From: an uncultured Bacilli bacterium
GTDB lineage: Bacteria; Bacillota_I; Bacilli_A; RF39; UBA660
Reading direction: 5' to 3'
DNA: 21,269 nucleotides
Assembly: GCA_910576925.1 (NCBI GenBank)
Contig: CAJTKB010000026.1
Location: 1 to 21,269 of the forward strand
Part shown: positions 1-5,474 of the stretch, piece by piece
Numbering within the stretch: position 1 is the first letter of the stretch
Layout of the letters: each line of letters begins with the position of its first letter
Notes under the pieces: model-generated
The model's input: only the letters and a program-made list of their open reading frames with translations
Told to the model about the DNA's origin: nothing
Databases searched by the model: none
Translations under genes and position numbers: made by a program

Positions 1-130
1 ATAATGTTTTCATTAAATTAATTCTGGTGTTGCACTTACTTTTTCATTTCACCTTATGTAAATTTTATACTGTAACTTAAGTCAAGAAATGATTGATGTC
101 TTAAAAATATTAAATATTAGTATTTGAAAT

Positions 131-177
131 ATATTAAAATTAAAAGAACTGCTTTCTAAAAATGCAGAATCAGTTCT
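131..177 (-). terminator. Probable terminator of the collagen-like gene cluster
   Basis: Arms AGAACTG (145-151) and CAGTTCT (171-177) pair, with further inner TTCT/AGAA pairing. Read on the minus strand the hairpin is followed by a T-rich stretch (TTTAATTTTAAT). It lies just after the stop of the last collagen-like gene. The T tract is interrupted, so this is a moderate call. The rest of bases 1-130 holds no gene or structure that I can support. Confidence 0.5.
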
Positions 178-201
178 ATAAAAACTATATATATTATATT
201 C

Positions 202-693
202 TTAATTTATCTTCTTTATGGTTAAACTTGCCCCAGTACCACTATTTAAAGTTACCCCTACAGCAATTAAAGCAGATACAGCCATATCGATAACTGTGTT
301 AGATGATAGTTGAACAATTATACTATTATTATATAGAGAACTAGAGCCAACGGATAGTGTTCTTGATATTACAGATGATGGTATATTTATTCCATTTGCT
401 CTAACAGCAACAGTTAATGTTGTACCAATTGCAACAGATAAATTGGTATAGTAATTAATTTCATATACCCCTCCTTGTGATAATGTTATACTATTTGTGG
501 TAGTATATGTTGTATTTAAGTTTGGCATTGATGTTGGAAGAGGTACTTGTGATTGAGTACCAAGGCCTAATGAAATCGAACTAGAGGAGGTATTATATTT
601 TCCACCATAGGCTATTAGTCCAGAATTTGGCCCAGTAGGTCCCGTGGGCCCAGTAGGGCCTTGTGGTATTACAAAGTTTAAGTTATAGTTCAT
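202..693 (-). CDS. Collagen-like protein with BclA-like C-terminal domain
   Basis: 163 residues. A short leader ending FVIPQ (residues 7-11) is followed by about four Gly-Pro-Thr/Asn triplets (12-23). A Ser/Thr/Val/Ile-rich domain of about 140 residues then follows, of the kind seen at the C-termini of bacterial collagen-like proteins such as exosporium BclA. That domain is expected to be a beta jelly roll that trimerises and nucleates the collagen triple helix. No Cys, no classical signal peptide and no LPXTG anchor are visible. The ATG at 693 has an AGAAAGG ribosome site about 8 bases upstream. It is the last gene of a three-gene minus-strand cluster and is in the same frame as the gene before it, from which two in-frame TAA codons separate it. 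A surface, spore or capsule-associated role is inferred; the structural family is fairly sure. Confidence 0.8.
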   Translation of the reverse strand: MNYNLNFVIPQGPTGPTGPTGPNSGLIAYGGKYNTSSSSISLGLGTQSQVPLPTSMPNLNTTYTTTNSITLSQGGVYEINYYTNLSVAIGTTLTVAVRANGINIPSSVISRTLSVGSSSLYNNSIIVQLSSNTVIDMAVSALIAVGVTLNSGTGASLTIKKIN

Positions 694-720
694 AGAAGTT
701 ACCTTTCTTTAATTATCCTT

Positions 721-1035
721 TTATGTAGTAGGTGTTATTGTTACACTTGCTTGTGAACCAGGGGCTCCAGTAGTTACTGTTCCAATTGTTAATGCTGGGG
801 CTGGCCCAGTAGGCCCAGTTGCACCAATAGCCCCAGCGGTACCAGGGATACCCTGAGGCCCAGTAGGCCCAGTTGCCCCAATAGCCCCAGCAGTACCAGG
901 GATACCTTGAGGCCCAGTAGGTCCAGTTGCCCCAATAGCCCCAGCGGTACCAGGGATACCTTGAGGCCCAGTAGGCCCAGTAGGACCTTGTGGTATTACA
1001 AAATCTAATTTATATCCAGTAGCATTTTCATTCAT
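721..1035 (-). CDS. Collagen-like repeat protein, short
   Basis: 104 residues. The start at 1035 (MNENATG) is preferred over the in-frame ATG at 1059 because AAAGGAG lies 8 bases upstream of it. The leader YKLDFVIPQ is followed by about 21 uninterrupted Gly-X-Y triplets. Eighteen of these form three copies of an 18-residue unit (GPTGPQGIPGTAGAIGAT). The tail ALTIGTVTTGAPGSQASV plus TITPTT ends abruptly at TAA. That tail is the first half of a module that commonly continues into an LxFxIPxG segment and a new Gly-X-Y run; here that continuation lies in the next gene. There is no C-terminal trimerisation domain. It may co-assemble with the BclA-like protein encoded downstream (inference). The base composition is much richer in C and G than the neighbouring genes. 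Confidence 0.75.
   Translation of the reverse strand: MNENATGYKLDFVIPQGPTGPTGPQGIPGTAGAIGATGPTGPQGIPGTAGAIGATGPTGPQGIPGTAGAIGATGPTGPAPALTIGTVTTGAPGSQASVTITPTT
803..981. repeat. 54-base tandem repeat, about 3.3 copies
   Basis: Copies lie at 803-856, 857-910 and 911-964, with a 17-base partial copy at 965-981. They differ at only four positions of the unit (12, 21, 36 and 51). The unit encodes 18 residues, i.e. six Gly-X-Y triplets, so gain or loss of a copy keeps the frame. There are no spacers between copies, so this is a coding minisatellite and not a CRISPR array. Confidence 0.95.
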
Positions 1036-1051
1036 ATATTTTCTCCTTTCA

Positions 1052-1264
1052 TTACCCATTATTTTTCTTTGAAATATCTTTAATTGGTATAATTTCTACT
1101 GATGCTTCAGTTCCTGGAGCCCCAGTTGTAACGCTGCCAACTATAAGATTTGGAGCTGGCCCAGTAGGCCCAGGAACTCCTGCTGGTCCTTGAGGTCCAG
1201 TAGGTCCAATAATATAACATCCGTTTGGAAATTTACAATCAATGTAATTACTTTTACAACTCAT
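1052..1264 (-). CDS. Short collagen-like protein with Cys-containing N-terminus
   Basis: 70 residues, first gene of the collagen-like cluster. The N-terminus (MSCKSNYIDCKFPNGCYI) carries three cysteines at residues 3, 10 and 16. Six Gly-X-Y triplets (20-37) follow, then the half-module LIVGSVTTGAPGTEASVEI and a short Lys/Asn-rich tail. The start at 1264 has AAAGGAAAGGA upstream. Its stop lies 17 bases before the start of the next gene, in a different frame. The cysteines could cross-link the protein or form an attachment point (inference). At 70 residues it is short for a collagen-like protein and may be a remnant of a longer modular gene. Confidence 0.65.
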   Translation of the reverse strand: MSCKSNYIDCKFPNGCYIIGPTGPQGPAGVPGPTGPAPNLIVGSVTTGAPGTEASVEIIPIKDISKKNNG

Positions 1265-1293
1265 TTTAGTTTTCCTTTCCTTTAATATAGTAT

Positions 1294-1322
1294 ATTATAT
1301 GTACTTATTTAATTTATATAAA
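1294..1322 (-). promoter_or_regulatory. Candidate sigma-A promoter of the collagen-like cluster
   Basis: On the minus strand, TTTATA (-35, 4 of 6 matches) is 17 bases from a perfect TATAAT (-10, 1299 down to 1294). The start of the first collagen-like gene is 30 bases further on. In such AT-rich DNA the -35 alone means little; the spacing and position support the call. Confidence 0.45.
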
Positions 1323-1392
1323 GTATATAATCATTAATGGGTAATTTATATAATATTTATATTCATTATTATTAAATTAAATGTTATAGAAT

Positions 1393-1421
1393 TTGATTAT
1401 TTTATTAATTGATGTTAAAAT
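1393..1421 (+). promoter_or_regulatory. Candidate promoter of the membrane protein gene
   Basis: TTGATT (1393-1398), a 17-base spacer, and TAAAAT (1416-1421) preceded by TG one base earlier (extended -10, TGTTAAAAT). It ends 20 bases before the first possible start codon. Confidence 0.5.
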
Positions 1422-1441
1422 TATATATATTATTGTAGTAG

Positions 1442-2347
1442 GTGATGAAGTTAGTGAAAAAAGTAGTTACTATATTTTTAGCAATTATAGTTTTTATATC
1501 AGTTATCTTTTTAACTTTTATATTGAATATAAATATTTTAACTGATTCTCAGGTAATTAAAGATATTGCTAAAGATTTAGATTATTTAGAATTAGTTGAT
1601 ATTAAAGGTAATTCTAGTAATTTAAAAGATTATTATAACGAATTATATTCTTCACTTCAAAAAAATGATGTTTCACAGGAAATGATATCACAAATATATG
1701 AAATGGATTTTTTTAATATAGTAACTTCTAGTATTATTTATAATAAAATAGCTAGCATTCTTGATATGTCAAATGATAAGTACTATATTAGAGATCCTTA
1801 TCATCACTTTACTAAAGAGGAACTTGATATTTTATTAGATGAAGAGTTTAATAAAAATGGTTTTAATGATGATAAAATTCTTGATTTAATGAAAGAGAAT
1901 AATGTTAATATAATAGAAATTGAGAGAGTTGTTGGAAATGGTATTTCTATGGTGATAGAAAATAATATAGTAAGATATATGTTAGGTTATCCATTTAAAA
2001 TAATATTAGTATGTTTAATTACAATATCAATAATACTTTTATACTTGATGAATAAAGAAAAGTATCTTCCTTATATATTTGTACCTGTAATATTATCAAG
2101 TTTTTTAGTACTAGTTTTATCCTTATTTTTAAAAAGAATAATTACTTATTTTGTTTTAGATAGCTTTTTATTAGAATTTGTTAATCCTTTTGTAAAAATA
2201 TTTTCTAATAATTTATTATTTAGTAGTTTAATACTATTATTTATAAGTGCTATTTATTTGATGATTAATGAATTTATATCTAATATGTATAAGAAGAAAA
2301 TAAAACCTAAGATAAAAATAAGAAAATATGATGAAGATTTTATGTAA
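1442..2347 (+). CDS. Unrecognised multi-pass membrane protein
   Basis: Up to 301 residues; I do not recognise the family. A hydrophobic segment at about residues 8-30 follows a Lys-rich start. Next comes a polar, acidic domain (about 31-178), probably outside the cell. Three further membrane segments lie at about 180-203, 208-232 and 256-276, and a very basic tail (KKKIKPKIKIRK) is probably cytoplasmic. There are no Cys motifs and no catalytic motif that I can name. The start is uncertain. GTG 1442 or ATG 1445 would lie almost on top of AGGTGAT (1440-1446), whereas GTG 1454, in the same frame, follows that site at a more usual distance. The gene is divergent from the collagen-like cluster and has its own candidate promoter. 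Confidence 0.8.
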   Translation: MMKLVKKVVTIFLAIIVFISVIFLTFILNINILTDSQVIKDIAKDLDYLELVDIKGNSSNLKDYYNELYSSLQKNDVSQEMISQIYEMDFFNIVTSSIIYNKIASILDMSNDKYYIRDPYHHFTKEELDILLDEEFNKNGFNDDKILDLMKENNVNIIEIERVVGNGISMVIENNIVRYMLGYPFKIILVCLITISIILLYLMNKEKYLPYIFVPVILSSFLVLVLSLFLKRIITYFVLDSFLLEFVNPFVKIFSNNLLFSSLILLFISAIYLMINEFISNMYKKKIKPKIKIRKYDEDFM

Positions 2348-2370
2348 AGATTCTCATTATTTTAAAATAA

Positions 2371-2399
2371 TTGACTTCTTATTAGTATTTAATTATAAT
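2371..2399 (+). promoter_or_regulatory. Near-consensus promoter P1 upstream of sepF
   Basis: TTGACT (2371-2376; 5 of 6), a spacer of exactly 17 bases and TATAAT (2394-2399; 6 of 6). Transcription would begin near 2406, giving a leader of about 137 bases before sepF. A perfect 16-base palindrome, ATTATTTTAAAATAAT (2356-2371), abuts the -35. Confidence 0.7.
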
Positions 2400-2406
2400 A
2401 TGCTAC

Positions 2407-2429
2407 ATAACTATTAATATGATAGTTAT
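2407..2429 (+). promoter_or_regulatory. Dyad symmetry at the predicted P1 transcription start
   Basis: ATAACTAT (2407-2414) and ATAGTTAT (2422-2429) form a perfect 8-base inverted repeat around a 7-base centre, starting at the predicted first transcribed bases. It overlaps a second palindrome, TTATAATATTATAA (2426-2439). It could be a repressor site or a 5'-terminal RNA hairpin. No T tract follows, so it is not a terminator. Confidence 0.4.
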
Positions 2430-2495
2430 AATATTATAAATACTGGAAGAAGTTTTATCATATCAAAATTTATACTTTTATATTCTAAATAAATA

Positions 2496-2504
2496 TGTTA
2501 TAAT
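2496..2504 (+). promoter_or_regulatory. Extended -10 promoter P2 of sepF-divIVA
   Basis: TGTTATAAT is an extended -10 element (TG at 2496-2497, TATAAT at 2499-2504) without a convincing -35. The start of sepF is 38 bases downstream. Confidence 0.5.
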
Positions 2505-2542
2505 TCTTATAGTTAGAAAATATTAGGATGGAGGATAAACAT

Positions 2543-2989
2543 ATGGCTTTAGATAAAATAAAGAAAAGTATATTTGGAGGAGAGGTTTCAACAGAAGAAG
2601 AGACACCACTAGATGAAGAATTCTATGCAACATCACGTGAGACATATCAAGAGGAAAATGGATTAGCAGGCAGTAAGATGATGTTGTTAGAACCACGTGC
2701 TTATTCTGAATCTCAGCAAATTGCAGATTATTTAAAAGCTAGAAATGCTGTTGTTGTAAATTTGAAGAGAGTAACTCCAGATCAAGCAAAAAGAATAGTA
2801 GATTTTTTAAGTGGAACTATATATGCTATAGGCGGAGATTTACAAAAATTAGGTGGTGGAATATTTTTGTGTACTCCAAATAATGTAAATGTAGAAGGAA
2901 AAATCTCAGAGGACAGGGAAGCAAATGCAAAAACAGTAAATGCAAAGTCTAAAAAAGAAGAAGAGGAGGATGACGACTTCAACTGGTAA
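2543..2989 (+). CDS. sepF: Cell division protein SepF
   Basis: 148 residues, normal for the family. SepF binds FtsZ polymers and tethers the Z-ring to the membrane. The sequence shows the N-terminal amphipathic membrane-targeting helix (MALDKIKKSIFGG), an acidic linker (14-45), and the SepF core at about 46-122. Core hallmarks are a paired-residue stretch ending QQIADYLKARNAVVVNL, then RVTPDQAKRIVDFLSGT, then IYAIGGDLQKLGGGIFL. A Glu/Asp-rich tail ends FNW. The start at 2543 is chosen over the in-frame ATG at 2528 because GGAGG (2530-2534) lies 8 bases upstream and the protein then begins as usual for SepF. divIVA follows after 18 bases, so the two are probably co-transcribed. The usual neighbours ylmG and ylmH between them are missing. 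Confidence 0.96.
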   Translation: MALDKIKKSIFGGEVSTEEETPLDEEFYATSRETYQEENGLAGSKMMLLEPRAYSESQQIADYLKARNAVVVNLKRVTPDQAKRIVDFLSGTIYAIGGDLQKLGGGIFLCTPNNVNVEGKISEDREANAKTVNAKSKKEEEEDDDFNW

Positions 2990-3007
2990 TCAATGGGGTG
3001 AGGTTGA

Positions 3008-3436
3008 TTGGAAAAGTTTAGTTATGAGACTAATGGATATAATCGTCAAGAAGTTAATCAACTTATAAAAGAAGTTATTAAAAATACAGAAAGTATTATA
3101 GATAAGTGTAAAAGTCAGCGAGAGGATATAAAACAACTGCAAAAAGAACTAGCTTATTATAAACGGATTGAAAATGAATTAAAAATGATGATTACTAAAT
3201 CAGAAATGCTAGCTAATGATATTAAAGTTATGGCTCAAAATGAGGCTTCAGATATTATTAGAAAAGCTCAAGAAAATGCTGATAGAATTATAAATGAGTC
3301 TCTCTTAAGTGCTCAAGATATAAATAATAAACGTGAAGAATTAATTAAAAATATGAAGTTATTTAGTCAAAGACTTAAAGAAATAATAGAGCAAGAAAGA
3401 AAAATTGCAATAGAGATAGATAAAATAGATATATAA
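3008..3436 (+). CDS. divIVA: DivIVA-family cell division / polarity protein
   Basis: 142 residues. DivIVA-family proteins are coiled-coil scaffolds that sense membrane curvature at poles and division sites. The N-terminal signature is present in short form (FSYETNGYNRQEVNQLI, 4-20). Heptad-rich coiled coil follows, including the typical YYKRIENELKMMI segment and the Ala/Glu-rich NEASDIIRKAQENADRII (77-94) common to the family. The start is TTG at 3008. A TGA directly upstream in frame prevents extension, the next in-frame Met is far inside, and GGGTGAGG precedes it. Compared with classical DivIVA, the leading dozen or so residues (the LTPxDI region and the Phe-Arg membrane loop) are absent, so membrane binding may differ. 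A GpsB-like relative is an alternative, but the length and context (sepF upstream, ileS downstream) favour DivIVA. Confidence 0.88.
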   Translation: MEKFSYETNGYNRQEVNQLIKEVIKNTESIIDKCKSQREDIKQLQKELAYYKRIENELKMMITKSEMLANDIKVMAQNEASDIIRKAQENADRIINESLLSAQDINNKREELIKNMKLFSQRLKEIIEQERKIAIEIDKIDI

Positions 3437-3437
3437 T

Positions 3438-3480
3438 AAAGAATACTTTTTATTCGAAGTATTCTTTTATATTTTTTTAA
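3438..3480. terminator. Bidirectional terminator between divIVA and mtnN
   Basis: A perfect 11-base stem, AAAGAATACTT (3438-3448) with AAGTATTCTTT (3457-3467), and an 8-base loop. On the plus strand it is followed by TTTTATATTTTTTT. It separates convergent genes; the distal arm touches the stop codon of the minus-strand gene. Confidence 0.85.
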
Positions 3481-4126
3481 CAATTTCACTTACTATTTCG
3501 CTTGACTTTTTGGCTGCTTCTTCTTCAAAATTATCAATTCCATCAGAAAAATCAGAAATAGTTCTTATTGCAATAAATGGTATATTATTTATCTTGGCTA
3601 CGTGTCCAATAGAAGCGCTCTCCATATCGACACATACTGCCTCTGTATTTTGATAAATAGTATCTCGTAATACATTATCTGTAACAAAACAGTCTCCACT
3701 TGTGATAGGAGCAATTAAGTATTTATTGTTAGTTGCTTTTAATATTCTTTCTGCTATTTTTATTAAGTTATTATCAGCTTTAATTTTTCCATTATCTGGA
3801 GTACTAAAATTCATAATTCTAGTTGGATTAAAATCGTGATATGTTACATAACTACTAATTATAATATCCATAATTTTTACTGAACTTTTAAGGCTTCCAG
3901 CACATCCTGAATTAATAATTATATCTACATTATATTTATCAATTATATATTGTGTAATACTAGCACTATTAGTTTTTCCAATACCACTGTTGCAAACAAT
4001 TAGTTTCTTGTCTTTAAAAGCACCCTTATATATTATTCTTTTACAGTTCTTTTCTTTTTCTAATTTAAATATATCTATTATTTTTTCTATTTCTTTATCA
4101 AATGCTCCAATAATGCCAATAATCAT
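3467..4126 (-). CDS. mtnN: 5'-methylthioadenosine / S-adenosylhomocysteine nucleosidase
   Basis: 219 residues, usual length. The enzyme hydrolyses methylthioadenosine and S-adenosylhomocysteine to adenine plus the thioribose or ribosyl-homocysteine product, recycling by-products of SAM use in the cytoplasm. The N-terminus MIIGIIGAFDKEIE holds the catalytic Glu12. The nucleoside and phosphorylase-fold motifs are SGIGKTNSA (47-55), INSGCAGSL (71-79), SGDCFVTD (143-150), VDMES (166-170, with Glu169 matching the substrate-binding Glu) and RTISDFSD (188-195, with catalytic Asp192). GTAGGAGG sits just upstream of the ATG at 4126. It is convergent with sepF-divIVA and divergent from the T-box unit, so it is an inserted, independently expressed gene in this otherwise collinear region. 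One small oddity is Cys75, where many family members have Ser. Confidence 0.95.
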   Translation of the reverse strand: MIIGIIGAFDKEIEKIIDIFKLEKEKNCKRIIYKGAFKDKKLIVCNSGIGKTNSASITQYIIDKYNVDIIINSGCAGSLKSSVKIMDIIISSYVTYHDFNPTRIMNFSTPDNGKIKADNNLIKIAERILKATNNKYLIAPITSGDCFVTDNVLRDTIYQNTEAVCVDMESASIGHVAKINNIPFIAIRTISDFSDGIDNFEEEAAKKSSEIVSEIVKKI

Positions 4127-4152
4127 AAAATACCTCCTACATATTCAATAAT

Positions 4153-4161
4153 ATTATAACA
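4153..4161 (-). promoter_or_regulatory. Extended -10 promoter of mtnN
   Basis: On the minus strand TGTTATAAT (TG plus a perfect TATAAT) lies 27 bases before the start codon. No good -35 is seen. The element is the same as at sepF P2. Confidence 0.5.
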
Positions 4162-4202
4162 TATAATTATAATGGTAGTTTACAATAAACAATTATGTTG
4201 AT

Positions 4203-4229
4203 ATAGAATTTATTAAAGAAAAATTCTAT
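4203..4229. repeat. Perfect 9-base inverted repeat upstream of the T-box promoter
   Basis: ATAGAATTT (4203-4211) and AAATTCTAT (4221-4229) are separated by 9 bases. It ends 6 bases before the -35 of the T-box promoter, in the divergent interval with mtnN. It has no T tract and no gene upstream on either strand that needs termination, so an operator is as likely as chance in AT-rich DNA. Confidence 0.4.
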
Positions 4230-4235
4230 AAATAA

Positions 4236-4264
4236 TTGATTAAGTATTAATATTGTGTTATAGT
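4236..4264 (+). promoter_or_regulatory. Promoter of the T-box / antiporter / ileS unit
   Basis: TTGATT (4236-4241), a 17-base spacer, and TATAGT (4259-4264). Transcription would start near 4271, just before the conserved 5' part of the T-box leader. Confidence 0.65.
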
Positions 4265-4267
4265 AAC

Positions 4268-4486
4268 AAAGAAAGCAAGTGCGAAAGACGTAATATTTCT
4301 AAATATATAGAGAGCTTGTGGCTGGTGAAAACAAGTTATTGAAAAATATTAAGATCACTTTCAAGTTGTGATTTATGGATAAGATAAATACGGTAACGCG
4401 TTATAGTATTTAAGTGCATAATTTTTAATTATGAATTAAGGTGGTACCACGAACTATTCGTCCTTATGATGAATAGTTTTTATTTT
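4268..4486 (+). promoter_or_regulatory. T-box leader, isoleucine specificity
   Basis: A tRNA-sensing leader that reads through its terminator when uncharged tRNA-Ile binds. Visible parts: a Stem I base with the GCGAAAG-type loop (4281-4287); the distal Stem I AGAGAG...GGTGAAAAC region (about 4309-4332); a specifier ATC (4354-4356, Ile) followed by a purine; GGTAACGCG (4392-4400); a hairpin CATAATT/AATTATG (4417-4433); the T-box proper AAGGTGGTACCACG (4438-4451); and a terminator stem AACTATTCGTC (4452-4462) with GATGAATAGTT (4468-4478), then a T run to 4486. The Ile specifier agrees with ileS, the second gene of the unit. Together with the promoter and the inverted repeat this fills the gene-free stretch 4127-4503. 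Confidence 0.95.
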
Positions 4487-4503
4487 GTTGAAAGGAGAAT
4501 TTT

Positions 4504-5454
4504 ATGATTTTACAAGTTTTATTATTAATAGTAGGTTTTGTTGTCTTAATTAAGGGGGCTGATGTATTTGTAGATGGTGCAAGTGCTGTTGCGGCTAATT
4601 TTAAAGTATCTAAGATGCTTATAGGTCTTACAATAGTATCATTTGGGACTAGTGCTCCTGAGTTTGCTGTTAGTGTTAAATCTTTACTTTCAGGAAATGG
4701 TGATATAGTACTTGGTAACGTTATAGGTAGTAATATTCTAAATATTTTATTAATACTTGGAATCTCTTCAATGTTTCACTCGCTTAATGTAAAAAATAGT
4801 ACAGTTAAAAAAGAACTTCCTATTACAATGTTAATTACAATTTTATTTGCCGTATTACTTTCAGATAATTTATTTGATAGTGGAATAAGACCTTCTTTTA
4901 CTAGAAGTGATGGAATAGTGCTTTTATTATTTTTCCTAGTTTTTATATATTATTTATTTACAATGATGAGAAATAAAACCACAGATGATAGTGATCAAGA
5001 TATAATGAGTATTGGAAAAGCAATAGTTTTTACAATACTTGGAATTGTAGCAATTATTTTAGGAAGTAATTTTGTAGTAGATTCAGCTTCATATATTGCA
5101 AAGGCATTAGGTGTTAGTGAAAGAATGATTGGACTTACTGTTGTTGCTCTTGGTACTAGTCTTCCTGAACTTGTAACTTCAACTATGGCTACTAAAAAGG
5201 GAGAATATGATATTGCAATAGGAAATGTTGTTGGAAGTAATATTTTTAATATAGGTATTGTTATAGGTCTTCCAGTAGTTATACTTGGTGGTATAGGAAA
5301 GATTACTTTTAGTTATATTGATTTGATTGTAATGGTTGTAGCATCTATTCTGTTATTTCTATTTTCGTATAATGATTATAAAATTACCAAAAAAGAAGGT
5401 GCGATGTTTTTAATGTTATTTGTATTATATTATAGTTATGTTATTTTTGGATAA
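4504..5454 (+). CDS. Calcium/sodium-type antiporter (CaCA family, YrbG-like)
   Basis: 316 residues with about ten hydrophobic segments, normal for bacterial members. These membrane exchangers move Ca2+ (or related cations) out against Na+ or H+. The two inverted alpha-repeats are clear. Repeat 1 has FGTSAPEFAVS (47-57, Glu53) and GNVIGSN (71-77). Repeat 2 has LGTSLPELVTS (216-226, Glu222) and a second GNVVGSN. The two Glu and flanking residues are the cation site of the family. A polar loop lies between the halves. The start at 4504 has GAAAGGAG upstream. The gene lies directly behind the Ile T-box terminator, and ileS follows after 20 bases, so expression should respond to isoleucine starvation. 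That is odd for a cation exchanger; the transported ion cannot be decided from sequence. Confidence 0.9.
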   Translation: MILQVLLLIVGFVVLIKGADVFVDGASAVAANFKVSKMLIGLTIVSFGTSAPEFAVSVKSLLSGNGDIVLGNVIGSNILNILLILGISSMFHSLNVKNSTVKKELPITMLITILFAVLLSDNLFDSGIRPSFTRSDGIVLLLFFLVFIYYLFTMMRNKTTDDSDQDIMSIGKAIVFTILGIVAIILGSNFVVDSASYIAKALGVSERMIGLTVVALGTSLPELVTSTMATKKGEYDIAIGNVVGSNIFNIGIVIGLPVVILGGIGKITFSYIDLIVMVVASILLFLFSYNDYKITKKEGAMFLMLFVLYYSYVIFG

Positions 5455-5474
5455 TTAATTAAGGAGGAATTTTT

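Noticed and set aside
1..130. Possible remnant of another collagen-like gene at the left edge (minus strand, short peptide around bases 10-50)
   Set aside because: Only about a dozen codons with no Gly-X-Y pattern and no ribosome site; not supportable.
803..981. Regularly repeated 54-base units that might be taken for a CRISPR array
   Set aside because: The units are directly adjacent without spacers and encode perfect Gly-X-Y triplets in an open frame.
2782..2982. Minus-strand frame opposite the end of sepF
   Set aside because: It overlaps the conserved SepF core; the Ser-rich start is the antisense of the Glu/Asp codon run.
2993..3010. ATG 2993 as divIVA start with two in-frame TGA codons read as Trp
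   Set aside because: The resulting N-terminus (MGWGWLEKF) does not resemble DivIVA, and the bases in question form the GGGTGAGG ribosome site for TTG 3008. No other gene needs TGA as Trp.
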